Shown here: one piece after another, positions 1 through 12,064 of the stretch
Layout: each line of letters starts with the position of its first letter
Position numbering within the stretch: the stretch's first letter is position 1
Translations under genes and position numbers: made by a program
Notes under the pieces: generated by a model
The model's database searches: none
What the model was told of the DNA's origin: nothing
Seen by the model: the letters and a program-made list of their open reading frames with translations, nothing else
NCBI GenBank assembly: GCA_005784505.1
Contig: VCAZ01000063.1
Coordinates: forward strand, 519,501-583,500
Length of the DNA: 64,000 nucleotides
Direction: 5' to 3'
Source of the DNA: Bagarius yarrelli
Lineage: Eukaryota > Chordata > Actinopteri > Siluriformes > Sisoridae

Positions 1-70
1 ATTCTGTAAACACCCCATGATTCGCACCTTGACTGACATGACACCTGAATCATATATACATCTTAAATGA

Positions 71-72
<2 letters not shown>

Positions 73-119
<47 letters not shown>
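73..119. repeat. (AT)n microsatellite
   Basis: About 23 uninterrupted AT dinucleotides. Confidence 0.97.
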
Positions 120-123
<4 letters not shown>

Positions 124-1199
124 TTATTTACATAACCTTGCATGTACCTTTTATTTAAATAAAATAAGATGAATTAAAGAGTCAACTCATTCCCTAATTA
201 TAGATTTATGTCACATTTTAACCTTATTGTAATTCAAAAGTCTAATTTGTTTTTACAGGAATAAAACAATAAAAAAACAATTAAGAATATCCCCACTGGC
301 TTGGAAAAAAATCCTAGTTGTCTATTTGATTCGGATTAATGATTCATTGTCTATTGCTGCGAGGATAAACCTGTGTCGAGTATTTAAGCATTAAAGAATT
401 ACAAATACAGAACAATCAAAATATTCATCCCACCACAAACAGACGATTGTTTTTCTAATTATCCGGGTGAAGTACAGAGTATGAAATGAAATGAAAGGTT
501 AGATGTTGATAAAAACAGTGTGTAACAGTGTGCTCGCATGGCCTCCAGCAGAAATATATTTCATATGAGCTGCAAACATCAGTCCTGTTCCTGTGTGTAT
601 GAAAATGAGATGAACCCTATCGCTCCTCAGCTTAATAAGACTAAACCCAATCCCATCAAAATTTAGGCAAACTTGGTATTTCATCTCTGCTCGCCTGGAA
701 AAATGGGTTTTGGGTTTAAGTGTGTGTGTGTTTTAAACTGCAACTGCTAAGCAAAAGCAAGCTAATTAATTTGCAGGCATAATTATAAAGATATAATTTA
801 CATATAAATTCCTTTTTTTTTTTTGCGCTGAGAATAAATAAGTCAAATGTTACCCTCGAGACTACAATTTACAATTAGAACTTTAATACGTCTGAGACGG
901 GGAGGATTCGGGATCATCCCTGCCACTCAAAGCACAAATAAATCTGTGTATTCTTTTATATAATATTGTGTATGTTAATTAATATGTAGATTCTGTAATG
1001 GCAAGTCATATATTTCATATTAAGGTTATTTAAGAATATGTTATCAAGTGGAAACCATGTGAACTTTCCAAGTAAAAATATACACCAGTGTTTATTTCCT
1101 CCAACAAAGTAAAAACACAGAAGGCATTCCTGATTCCATGGTCCACTATGACCAGTGCCTTATTGTATATATAATATATAAAGGAATTACACCATATGA

Positions 1200-1560
1200 G
1201 ATGATAAGCTAGTGTCCACTAGGTGACGACATTGAGCCTAGATCTGTCACAGCGTGCCCATGAGTGTGTGTTTGTGTGACTCGAGTGACAGCCAGGCTCC
1301 AAGGAAAGGCAGGATAAAGACAGCCCAGGCCAAACGCCCTCATTTCTGCCCTATTAATAGCCCCCTGCAGGCTGCATGTTTATTAGTCATGTAGAAGACG
1401 AGGCCGTGATGGACGCGTCCGCTCATTACCAGTTAGTGTTGCTTCAGAAGAAGCCAATCCAGGCCCTGCTGGAGTCATCAGTCAGCATGAGTGTCCTCCC
1501 CTTAGATACGCAAATGTAGAGTCGCACAGCTCCACAACAGAAACCATGACTGTGAGCGCT
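1200..1560. other. Candidate conserved non-coding block
   Basis: A complex, GC-richer island in AT-rich surroundings, with CCTATTAATAGCC, TGTTTATTAGTCATG and GCTCATTACC, which look like homeodomain/forkhead-type cores. There is no open frame or transposon signature. It is 22 kb upstream of P1, so enhancer function is speculative. Confidence 0.25.
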
Positions 1561-2349
1561 CTGGAAAGGTCTAGAAAGGTCAAAGAGAGAATTATCGAAG
1601 TGAACGTTCTAGCTGATGATCATAGATATAAATAATATGCAAGTGGCCACTCAGTGTGGTAGAATAATGGCCTGCCTAGTGGAAGATTATCCCAGGACCA
1701 CCAAGCTAGACTATGTCATCAAATAAGTATTTTCTTTTATACATATATATATAATATAATATAATATATATATAATATAATATGATTTATTACATAAATA
1801 AATAAAAATTCATGTAATAATTATTTGTACTTGAATTTTCATTTTATTCTATTTTTATTTCTAATTGCTTTGACTTCACACACCAACCAGTTATAACCCT
1901 ATAATAGTGATCCTAATGATAAACTAAGATACTGTGATTTTAAATTTGCTGGAATTTATTATTTTTAATTTTGTGAAGACTATTATGTCATAAAATGTTT
2001 TACTCATTTTGTAAAATCTCAGATATTTCCAATCTTTTGAGGTTCTGAAGTTTCAGCAGATCCTCCAGACTGCGCCATTGTGACTCTCCACTGAAGCCTG
2101 GATTTTTCTCCTGATTTAGGTTTTAATTGAAGTAGAAATGAGAAAACAAAAATCCGTATTTTTCCCTTGCTATCAGATTTCTGGTATGGCACACGGGCTG
2201 ACTCTTCAGAATTAGCAATTCCTATGAAAATGGAATTATGTGCGCCGTGATTAGGAATGAGAGAGTGTGTCGGTACAGGGACTCTTTACCCGACCCGCAT
2301 AAGAGGTGGCGCATGAAGGAGGAAAGAAAAGATAGGGTCAGGTTTCCAA

Positions 2350-2382
2350 ACACACACGCACACACACACACACACACACACA
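2350..2382. repeat. (CA)n microsatellite
   Basis: CA dinucleotide run with one G interruption. Confidence 0.95.
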
Positions 2383-2619
2383 AAACCATACACACAGTGA
2401 TTATAAATTAGAGATTCAGTTCAAGGGTTACTAGTTTATAATGGAACAGGAAATTTATAGAAAAACGAATCACAAACAACCTTGTATGCTGTGTGAACAG
2501 CTGTTTATAAAAACTATTTTTGCACATGTACACAGCCACACATCTGCATTAGACCATGCGTATAAACACACACTCAAATCTTTTAAAGGCAAGAAATAAG
2601 ATGGGGAGGGACAGAAAAA

Positions 2620-2791
2620 GTGGAGAAAGAAATAAAACTGTAGAGAAGGAAAATTGAAAAGAAAAAAGAAAATAGGAAAGAAAAAAGAAAAAAGAAAGGA
2701 AAAAAAAAAGAAAAAAAAGAATGAAAATATGAAAGAAAGAAAATAAGACGAAAGAAAGACAGAAAGAAAGAAAGAAAGAAAGACCCTAACA

Positions 2792-2844
<53 letters not shown>

Positions 2845-3007
2845 AAAGTAAGAAAAAAAGAAAGAAGAAAGCAAGAAGAAAGAAAAAGAAAGAAAAAGAA
2901 AGAAAGGGGAAAAGAAAGAAAAGAAAAAAAAAAAAACGAAGAAGAAAAGAAAGAAAAGAAGGAAAAATTGAAAAGAAAAAAGAAATAGGAAAAAGAAAAA
3001 AAATAAA

Positions 3008-3063
<56 letters not shown>

Positions 3064-3090
3064 AAAAGAAAGAAAAGTAAGAAAAAAAGT
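2620..3090. repeat. (GAAA)n purine-rich tract
   Basis: About 470 bases almost entirely A and G on the + strand, dominated by GAAA, with pure GAAA runs near 2761-2783, 2795-2845 and 3007-3063. It yields a spurious Phe/Ser-Leu open frame on the - strand that I do not call as a gene. Confidence 0.96.
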
Positions 3091-3190
3091 GAATAAAATG
3101 TTCGGGTAAGTGTAATATTGAAAGTGTCCACTAGAGGTCTTTAAGAATAAAAAAAAGCATAATTGCAAAAACAACAAATCTTTCTCTTTG

Positions 3191-3259
<69 letters not shown>

Positions 3260-3270
3260 TCTCTCTCTAG
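3191..3270. repeat. (CT)n microsatellite
   Basis: About 80 bases of TC repeats with one TTCC interruption. Confidence 0.96.
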
Positions 3271-3483
3271 TGAAAGCTCGAGTCAAAATAGATTTTATTT
3301 CTTTTTAAGAAATTAATGCTCTGAAATGGTGTTATGCAAATGCAAATTGCTGAAGGTGAACTGGGTTTTAGCGCTAAATAATCTTATTTTCATTTTCTCT
3401 TTGTAAAATGATGCTTCAATTTTAATTTATTGGTAATTTATTAAAGCTGAGATAAAACAAAACAAAAAAAAAATCTCTTTTCC

Positions 3484-3491
3484 TCCCTCTC

Positions 3492-3553
<62 letters not shown>
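3484..3553. repeat. Compound (CT)n(CA)n microsatellite
   Basis: TC run passing directly into a CA run. Confidence 0.96.
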
Positions 3554-4243
3554 GGCTTCAGTAACAAGGCAAATTACCTGAAATTACATATCAAACAATT
3601 TAAAAAGAAAGAAAGCTTATGCATTAGTGCGTTTTTGACTGGTCTTTAATAAACACTTGCGGAAGAATAATACGTCGTTTTGGCCTCTAGATGGCAGTAC
3701 ATGCACAGGTGACAGAATTTTGCACGGCTATTAGTAAAATCTCTGTGAAACATTATCACACATTACTGTGTCCTCTACAAATCTGCAGTCTGACATGTTT
3801 AGTCCTGTTCATTTAAAGTTCTCTGTTTTTTTTTTTTACTATTTATGAATAATAATTAACAATAAAAGTATACAATAAAAACAACACATAAAGTTAGAGT
3901 GAATTACTTACTTACCCTGGAGCTTTTTCTTAATGTTTTTATTCTGCTAAATGAGAAGACGTTTAAATTGATTTGTTAAATAAACCTTATTGAAACTTAA
4001 CTCCAATTTAATAATATAGCTTTTCTCAAACTGGTCTGATTGTTTCCTTTCTTTTTGATATTGAGGTTTTCCAGTCCTTATTTACATCCTCACATTTTAT
4101 CTATACTGTAGATTTTATCTATTTTTTTATTATCAAGTCTAAATTGTATAAACTGTGTGAGAAAAATGATCACAACTAATGTCTTCCCAGCATTTAGAGA
4201 TGATCAGTTTTCCAGCAGTTTAAATGTAACTGTTTTAGCAGCT

Positions 4244-4356
4244 AAGGGTTAAGGGCCATGCTCAAGGGCCCCGCAATGTCAGCTTAGCGGTGCTGAGATA
4301 CTTTCCAAACAATAGTAGCTGATCACATAACCAGTGTGTGCAACCAAACGCTACAC
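4244..4356 (+). repeat. SINE 3'-part remnant
   Basis: Contains gctaagggttaagggccatg, gctcaagggcccc and gcttagcggtgctgagat, the degraded body of the same dispersed fish SINE seen at 16.5, 44.5, 50.3 and 59.8 kb. Confidence 0.6.
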
Positions 4357-4705
4357 TCTTATTGTAATGACCAGTCTTCAGCTTCCTCAAATGTCCCAAA
4401 TCATACCGTATAACCTCAGTCTGTCCCAACTGCTGGAACTCTGAATAAATCCCCCCATTTTAAGGTGGTAATAAAGTTTTCCGTACCCTCACGAATCGCT
4501 CTGGTCATCACTCTCGTAGGCTCTTCCAGTACACTATTTTTTCTTTGAGGTTTTATGTAAGAGGTAATGCAATATGCTTGTGTCTGCCACATAAAGCACA
4601 AACTGCGACTTTATAGGAACACGGAACACTCAGCGGTGCTTATTTTCTTTCCTTTTTAACCTGATCCCATTGTTGCAGGGTTGAAAGTCAGAGAGGTCAG
4701 TGGCT

Positions 4706-5176
4706 GGTTGGGAAAGTGGTAGCTCACTGTTTAATGTGTTGGACTGGGGAACAGAAGATCACCAAGCTGCTCAGCAACCAGGTCCGGATCTTGCCACCCA
4801 TAGAACAGACAGATATCCCAGGTGGGAAGTTTTTGAGGGTGGGGTTGAGGAGAGAGACACTCTGTAAAATTCAACTAACTAAAATGATAGATGGTTTTTA
4901 GATGTTTTAGGTTTGTGAAAAGCACAAAAAAATCAATGCATCATAATTGTAATCCTTGACAGACTGGCAAGCCGGCTCGCCTAGCCAATCAAAAATGGGA
5001 AACTGTTTGGTTTTGTGTTATGATTGGTCGGGGCATTCTACCCCTCTTCTTTAAACTTTTCACCTCAGACTGCTTTTATCATTGAGTGGGCAAAAAGGAC
5101 TTAAGGGTGGGCTCAGCCCACCCCTGCCCATGCCTAGAGCCGGCCCTGTCAGCAACCATCTAACCACTGAGCTACA
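4706..5176 (+). repeat. SINE-like fragment split by a hAT element
   Basis: Left part has a tRNA-like head (ggtagctcactgtttaatg, ggactggggaac); right part after the inserted element has ctaaccactgagctac, a common SINE ending. The two halves share the duplicated TCAGCAAC. Confidence 0.45.
4779..5148. mobile_element. hAT-type miniature element (370 bp, non-autonomous)
   Basis: The ends are terminal inverted repeats: left CAGGTCCGGATCTTGCCA; right, read on the reverse strand, CAGGGCCGGCTCTAGGCA. They agree at 13 of 18 positions. An exact 8-base target duplication TCAGCAAC flanks it (4771-4778 and 5149-5156). The 8-bp duplication and CAGGG-type ends are diagnostic of the hAT superfamily. The 370-bp interior has no transposase frame, so it is a MITE. 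Confidence 0.85.
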
Positions 5177-5580
5177 TACATCTAAAAACAGAGATTAATG
5201 AATAAATCACTGTTTATAACTGCAGTAACAGGAACTACCATGATCTGCAGTTCTACCAGAACATTTACTGACACTATAAATAGAATAAAAAATTCTGATG
5301 TGTTGTTCATGAATTAATAAAAGACATTGTAGTCATTAGTAGTTTGTTGCCATTTTAAGGTCTTTGCACAGTCCAAATTTTTTGCACGCTAAGAAAATCG
5401 TTCGTCATAAAAAAAATATATATAAAAAAAAAAAAACACAGGATATTTTTTGCATTTTTTACATCGATAGCAAGCATTTTAAAAGGTGGTGTGATAATTT
5501 AGAGCAACCGTACAAGAGCAAGCCAAAATCCAGTTGTATGATAGTTTCACTGCCTGGTGTGCACATTTCTGACCCTGCTG

Positions 5581-5583
<3 letters not shown>

Positions 5584-5611
<28 letters not shown>
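5584..5611. repeat. (GT)n microsatellite
   Basis: Fourteen GT units. Confidence 0.95.
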
Positions 5612-5612
<1 letters not shown>

Positions 5613-6879
5613 TTGTCCATACCTTGCCCATGCCAGTTTCAGTTGAGATCAGTCGGTTCACGAAAATTGGTGCTCCTCTATTTTATTATGTGGCACCAAT
5701 ATCGCTAGCAAAAATATTAAACTCTGTCGCTGACATCCTAAAACAAACTTTAAATCTTTAAGGATTTTTTTAACAAATTATTGTTATCCAAAAAAAAATA
5801 TATATTTTTTGACAAAAAAACGCATTTGAAAATGTCTTTATGGTGTTATTACTAACCCAGCTTCATGTCAAGCTGCATATTTGTTTAGTTATTTTTATTT
5901 GTAATAGCATGACTCCAAATGTTTATTTTCTCGATAAAATCTCCAAGCGAACTTATTACGACTGAAACCAGAGGGAAACGCTACCCCATAAAAAAGAGGT
6001 ACATAATACGTTAAATAGGCTGCCATGAAGCAGGAAAATCCCTCATAGATCATTTTCCGTGTGAGGAGTTCCCTTCTGGTCTGAATCAGAAGGCAGAATG
6101 TGAGGTACTGTAATAACTCGTTTTATAAGCATTTAGACAGTTTTCCACAGCCCTCTTGCCAGTGTGCACCGAATACAAGACATGCCTGACGCCATGCCAG
6201 TAGCGATGATAAGCTGTAACCGCTTTCAGGAGCCATTTTCCAGCGTTCAGGCCCCTTTAAGGGTCGTAGTGTTGGACTAGTACTAATCCAGCCTGACAGC
6301 AGCCTCTGAAGTCTATGGCATAAAGCTGATATCTAACAGGCCTCTTAAACACTGGTGCTTTCTGAAAATTATTGGAACAAAAAGATGATTTTAGTAGTTA
6401 GTCACATTTCCTATGTCTCCATCTTGAACTTTGGCAAGCACACCTGCCTTGCAAAGGATCATTGAACCAGGTTTGGATTTTAGGGGTTCGTTTCTGTCAT
6501 TTTTTGCAGTTTAGTCCAAATGTTTACGTAGTTTTAAGCTAAAAGCATTTAAAACGTACACATTTCCTTTGTTAAATCAGCATCTATTTTCTTTTTTTAT
6601 TTCCATAAACCTTTATTACTATTCGTTGGTACCATAACCTATTAAGTAGCTTTCCAAAATCTTTTCAGAATACTTTAACAGAACTGGTGTAACTCAGTCA
6701 GGATTGAGGGCTAAAGCATTTTTTACATTATTCCACTCTAACCCTAGGTGTAAGGACTACTTTAATACTGTGTTTCAAATTGTTACAACTTTCCTAGGAT
6801 TAGGTTTAACCTTCTTATTGATAGGACATTGCTTCAGAATGTGTAGACAAATACCATTTTCCGCTAAACAATATGGCTC
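5612..6879. other. Intergenic sequence without genes
   Basis: AT-rich. The part at 6050-6340 is more complex and carries CCATTTTCC and TGATAAG cores. No repeat family or coding signal was recognised. Confidence 0.5.
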
Positions 6880-7886
6880 CTTGGTAGAGATCATCAAGGA
6901 CACTAAATTTCTTGGTGTCCACCTGACGGAGAACCTCACCACAACACCAGCTCCATTAGCAAAAACGCCCAGCAGCGCCTCTACTTCCTGCGAAGACTGA
7001 GGAAAGCCCACCTTCCACCTCCTATCCTGACTATGTTCTACAGAGGGACCATCGAGAGCATTCTGAGCAGCTGCATCACTGCCTGGTTTGGGAACTGCAC
7101 TATTTCAGATCGCAAGGATGGCTTAAATGGTTAAGGTGCTGAGTTGTTAATCTGAAGACCAAAAACACCCGCGTTCAAGCCCCAACTCCGGCAAGTCAAC
7201 CACTGTTGGGTCCTTGAGCAAGACCCTTAACCCTTCCTGCTCCAGGGGCGCTGTACCATAGCTGACCCTGCGCTCTGACCCCCAACTTACTAAGATGGGA
7301 TATGCGAAAAATGCATTTCATTGGCTCTGTACATGTACCTTGGACAATGAAGTTGAATATTATTATTATTATTAAGACCCTGCAGAGGACAGTGAGAACA
7401 GCTTGGAGTCTCTCAAAGCTAACAGCATTTTGGGGCCCCCACACACCACTCACACTCACTCTTCACACTCCTGCTCTCTGGAAAATGGTACCGTAGCATT
7501 CGGACCCTCACAACCTACAAATATGCACACACACGCACGTTTTTTTGTTAAGCGCAGTCACTTTACAATGCTATTTGCACAATATTGTTGTTAATTTGCA
7601 CATTCCATGTCTCACCTCAATATGGTTGGCGCTATTGCGTTATGTTCCATTCTCTATTGTCTTTTTTGCACTGTCTTTGTAATGTTTGTATTGTTTATTG
7701 CACTAGGTTGCACCAGGTTGCACACATGCACTTTATGTCTATCCTGTTTAGTGGCTCTTTGGTGTTTTGTGGAATTCTATGTTTTGTGTGGCACCAGGGG
7801 GTCCTGGAGAAACGTTATTTCATCTCACTGTATACTGCATCTGCTATATATGGTTGAAATGACAATAAAGCTCCTTGAACTTGAAA
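6880..7886 (+). mobile_element. Degraded L2-type LINE 3' end
   Basis: Conceptual translation in shifting frames gives the C-terminal reverse-transcriptase region of L2/CR1-clade LINEs: KFLGVHLTENL, then KNAQQRLYFLRRLRKAHL, then FYRGTIESILSSCITAWFGN and ISDRK..TLQRTVRTA. A frameshift separates the first two pieces and a SINE splits the last. The element ends in ATGACAATAAAGCTCCTTGA, a typical L2-like tail. It is 5'-truncated and inactive. Clade assignment is by motif memory only. Confidence 0.75.
7116..7374 (+). mobile_element. tRNA-derived SINE inserted in the LINE
   Basis: Starts ggatggcttaaatggttaagg with an A-box-like sequence, has a B-box-like gcgttcaagcccc, then a body (ctgctccaggggcgctgtac; ccccaacttactaagatgg) and an ATT repeat tail. 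Closely matches copies at 50.43 and 61.65 kb. It splits the LINE codons ISDRK and TLQR. Confidence 0.88.
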
Positions 7887-9483
7887 CTTCCTTCCTCATG
7901 ATGCTCATAATGCAGCCATCACCATGCTTCACCCTTTTACCTTATACTCAGCACTGATTAATGTAAATGACAAACATTTCAGGTTGTTTTTATCCAAGCA
8001 AACAAGCTAAGCAGAGCTGGTGATCTCATCCTCCGGTGATGTCATTCTGCTTTTTCTATGCTGTAGAGTTTTCTGCTTTAAACTAAAGCCCGTGATCGTT
8101 TAACGCATCACAACCTGCCCTGACCTGTTAAATTTACAGCCTGACCTGAACCTGAAATAGGTCTCGCACAACATAAAACATTTTTCAAGACTCTATATTT
8201 CAAGATTACAATCGGCAGTAAACAAATATGTGTAAAGAAACTATTTTATTTTAAGCCCCGGCGCCCCCCAAAGCACAGGAGCAAAAAAAAAAAAACACAT
8301 ACTGCTAAGTGAGTACAGGTCACAAATTCACAAAAAGTGTTGCACAACTAATTACACAAATGTATTTGTTTCAGTATGTGTTGTAAAAGTGAAGAGCAAA
8401 AAAAAAAAAAAAGTTAATAGTTTCAGCGCCGTCCTCATCTGACTAAAATTTAGCCCAGCAGCACTCTCGCTGCTGCTAGTATTGCAGGGATCCTGAGTAT
8501 ACTATGGGCCAGTCTTGACAGTAACAGGAAAACTATTAGTTACACATGAACCCAAACTTGACCCAGAAGCACAAGAGTACCCGATGACCTCAACTTGTGT
8601 ATTAGGTGTTTCAAAAAACATTTTGTGACAGGGGTGATAAAAACTATAAAGATCTGGTTCAAAAGGATATTCATTAATAAGCAGCACAAAATTTGCTGTT
8701 GAGAAAAACTTAAATTAGCTCTCTAATGGTCATTGATAATTAATCGATTAAATTGGTGTATATTTCCAACTGCGCACCCCCTTAAAGATCCCATTTTTCC
8801 AGGATGATTAACCAGTTAAGTTCCCAGAAACTTTGTCCTCTATGACGGGAAGATGCTGAGTAACCATGGCTGCTTCTGCCAGTGCAGCTAGGAAAACATA
8901 TCCGTGAAGTTATGCAGATTTACTACCTCAATTACTTTAACATGTGTACTGCACATTCCGGAGTCTTCTTATATCAGACCTTATTTTAGGACTATCATGA
9001 TCCCAGAGGAACGTTGTTCCTGTATGTGTGGGCAAAACTACAAGTTTTGAGGAATTTCCTCAGTGTTAGTTGGTAAAATATCTGACACATTGTAGTGGAA
9101 TGCGGTAAAAAGGCCACATTTTGCTTCAATAACGTGGTACTTGTAAAGTATTTTTAGTATTTTCCGAAGACAAATTCAGGATATTACCCACCACACTTGA
9201 AAAAGATTTTCAGTGGTCTTTACAACACTCCCAAATCACAAATGAAGGAATTCAGTAGACTACCTAATGCACCTTATTAAGGTATTTAGTATTTGTCCTA
9301 GTTGCTATGTTACCCAATTCCGAGATGTACTCAACACACTGGAAATTAGTATTTAGCATTTTTTCCAACACATCTGTATCAGTTATTCATACACCACCCA
9401 GAACACCTAAATCCTAAACCGTCAGTTCCATAGTCTTCCCTGGACCAAGTAATCAGTATTTATCAATAGTATCAAACAGTAGT
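7887..9483. other. Intergenic sequence without genes
   Basis: AT-rich with poly-A runs near 8285 and 8400; nothing else recognised. Confidence 0.6.
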
Positions 9484-9745
9484 ATTTTCAGCACAGCTAA
9501 ATAATAATAATGTCTTTATTTGTCACATTTACTTAACAGCACAGTAAAAATTGTTTCTTTGCATTTCCCATCTTAGAAACTCTGGTTCAGAGCGTACGGT
9601 CAGGCACGAGACAGTGCCTCTGGAGCAGGAAGGGATAAGGGTCTTGCTTAAGCAGTAACTGACTGGCAGTGGTGGAGCCTGAATCCTGGTCTTCCTGTTC
9701 TTCCAATCATCATCTCAGCACCTTAACTATTGAGGCACCACTGGT
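9484..9745 (-). mobile_element. tRNA-derived SINE, diverged variant
   Basis: Reverse-strand copy: head at the right (gccccaccactg-like; caccttaactattgaggcacc), body with ctggagcaggaaggg, and a different tail (tgtctttatttgtcacattt, preceded by AAT repeats). The same tail type recurs at 30.83 kb, so it is a sub-family. Confidence 0.7.
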
Positions 9746-11977
9746 ATTCAGATAATCAGGTATTCAATATTTTTCCCAACAGACCTAAACTAGCTATTCA
9801 GTGTTCTTTCCAACACACCTGGCTCAGGTAGTATTGCCACACCTGAGTATGATGTCACAGCAGGATTTGATAACTGGTAAAATAAGCAATTCTCAGCGAT
9901 GAACTGTAAATGAAATATCTCATGAAAACCCATCCTTAAAGACATACACTCATGGCATTTTCTTAGAAGGTAATGCAATGCAGAGAGTGGTGAACCTTCA
10001 CTGTTTGTTTATGGCTCTGGTGTGCTAAAGTTATGTCAATATTTCCACCCTGAAGCTTTGTAGCTTAGAGACAGATTTACCTGCCCATGCTACCATAGAT
10101 CCTGCTCAGACATTGTACTTCATGGCGCTTTCAGAACCACACACATATACACACGCCTAAACACACACCCAGGATGACCCCTCTGTTGATATCTCCCACA
10201 CCCAACAGTCACACGCATTTTAAATGATGTGCCACTGAATACAAGTCGATTAATTTAGAGTGACAGCTGGCAGGCTACCGGGTGTCTCTGCTTAGCTGTG
10301 GGTAACCCAAGACTTCCAGCTCTCGTACTGATGTGTAAGCTAAAGCCAAGCCAGACAAACTCGTGTTACCAGCATAGGATAAAAACGCAATGTTGGTGGT
10401 GTTCACGGTGGTTGTGGAAGCTACATGGAGCCTTGCTGAAATTAACACACAAAATACACATTATAAAGAGGGTCAGATTACTAGAAACTCTGGCTGTGGG
10501 TTTGGGATGGGGATACTTTATTTTAAAATGCTTATTAAGAGAAACATTCTAATGTCGTCAGTGGTTTATCAACCATTTTTCAGTCAAAGATTTCCATGTG
10601 TTTAACTATTTTGAATCTTTTTTATGCTTTAATATGGCGACTAATTAATAAGTGTTGCATGTAAGTAAAATTATATTAACATTTTTGGGTTTTATTTGTG
10701 TCTATATTTTTAACCTGCCCCCTTTGATGATATAAAGACTGTTTTATCAAAGACACAAATTATTGACATCGTCCCTTATTGAAATTCATCTTGTTGACCG
10801 GTTAGATGGCTCTTTTTCCATGTAAGTCGATAAAGCCCTGACTTTGTATGAATGCAAATCTGCCATGAAATATTTCCAATATGGCTGCCAGATAGACAGA
10901 CTATACTTAAAGAAGTTTAAAAATGCTTGTCAGTGTTAAAAGAAAATTTAATGCAACTTTTTTTTTTTTTTTACAGTTTGCAGAAAATACTAGAAAGGAC
11001 CAAACAGAACTTACGACAATAATGCACTCACTTCTGGTGATTAGGTGAATTACATGATTATTAAAAAAAACTACTTTTTGCCATATGATACAATGTGAGT
11101 TGATTAATCTTGTGGCTTTTGCTTGTACAGAATTTCCAAAGGAAAGAGTTGCTGGATTTAGACTCACAGTCATTTACAGTCTGATAGCCAGCTCACAATC
11201 AGAACTGGAAATCTGTACGCATGTAATTTTTTTTTCTCAAATATTTTTGGCGTAATGGCTAAAACTAATAAATGATTCCACAATACCCTGTATTTTATCT
11301 TTAGGACGTATGTGTTCCATTAGATGGTTTTATATTATGGCTAATTTGAAACTAATAAGTAAAAAATAAAAACCTTTCTGCAAGAAAAAGAAAAGAACCA
11401 TCATCAGAGTGGTGTGCGTCATGGTGCTTGGATTACATTACCCGTCAAATCTTGTATGCTTCCTTGTCGTATCTCTTACTAATTAATCACTCATTTTAGC
11501 ATGACTTTTGCACTTTAATTTCTGGTTTCTTAAAACCATTTTGTTATCATTCTGTTGATTGTAGCTTTAGCTTTGCTCATTATTTGTTTGCAGTCATCTT
11601 GGTTTGTTTTTGATAAAACAGCTTCACTGTTAGAACTACAATTAATAAGCTACTATTCCATTATTATTATATATTTTTTTATTTTAATGTTCTATTATTA
11701 TTATTATTTTATTATTTTTTTTATTATACTCATCACACTGTGTTCCCTCAGATCCACCAAATACCACCCGACTAGTTCCACCATCCCCTAGGATGCAAAG
11801 TAGGTGTGGATCTGGATTTTTCTTTGTTATGGAGAGATCCAAGATGGTGGAATGAACTTCCTATAACAGAGTCAATGGCAGAGTCATTTTTAAAGGGAAG
11901 TGTTTACTGTAAAAAGGATATATGCTCCTCTTTTTAACATTTTTTGTGGTTGTTACACTTTAATTTGTAATCTAATG
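9746..11977. other. Intergenic sequence without genes
   Basis: AT-rich; poly-T at 10961-10972 and an ATT-rich run at 11690-11730. No coding or repeat family support. Confidence 0.55.
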
Positions 11978-12064
11978 TACCAGTATTAAGCTGTTCAATA
12001 ATGTGACTTAAAGCACTTTTGTACATCGTTTTGGACAATAGCGTCTGCTAAATGCTGTTCTATA
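11978..12064 (-). repeat. SINE head fragment, reverse strand
   Basis: aaagcacttttgtacatcg then ggacaatagcgtctgctaaa is the reverse complement of the core GCAGACGC..TATCC..AGCGACTTA found at 50.3 and 59.8 kb. Confidence 0.6.

Larger units (their letters stand above)
1..2340. other. Intergenic sequence, no genes seen
   Basis: AT-rich DNA with no exon-like or conserved protein signal. It holds an AT microsatellite at 73-119 and a GC-richer block at 1200-1560, listed separately. Short open frames here look random. Confidence 0.7.

Noticed and set aside
2470..3177. 235- and 182-codon Phe/Ser/Leu open frames on the - strand
   Set aside because: They are translations of the GAAA/TTTC simple repeat; no complexity or domain.
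7116..7374. A and B box sequences suggesting a tRNA gene
   Set aside because: It lacks a foldable cloverleaf, continues into a SINE body and recurs elsewhere; it is a SINE head, as are 50427 and 61883.
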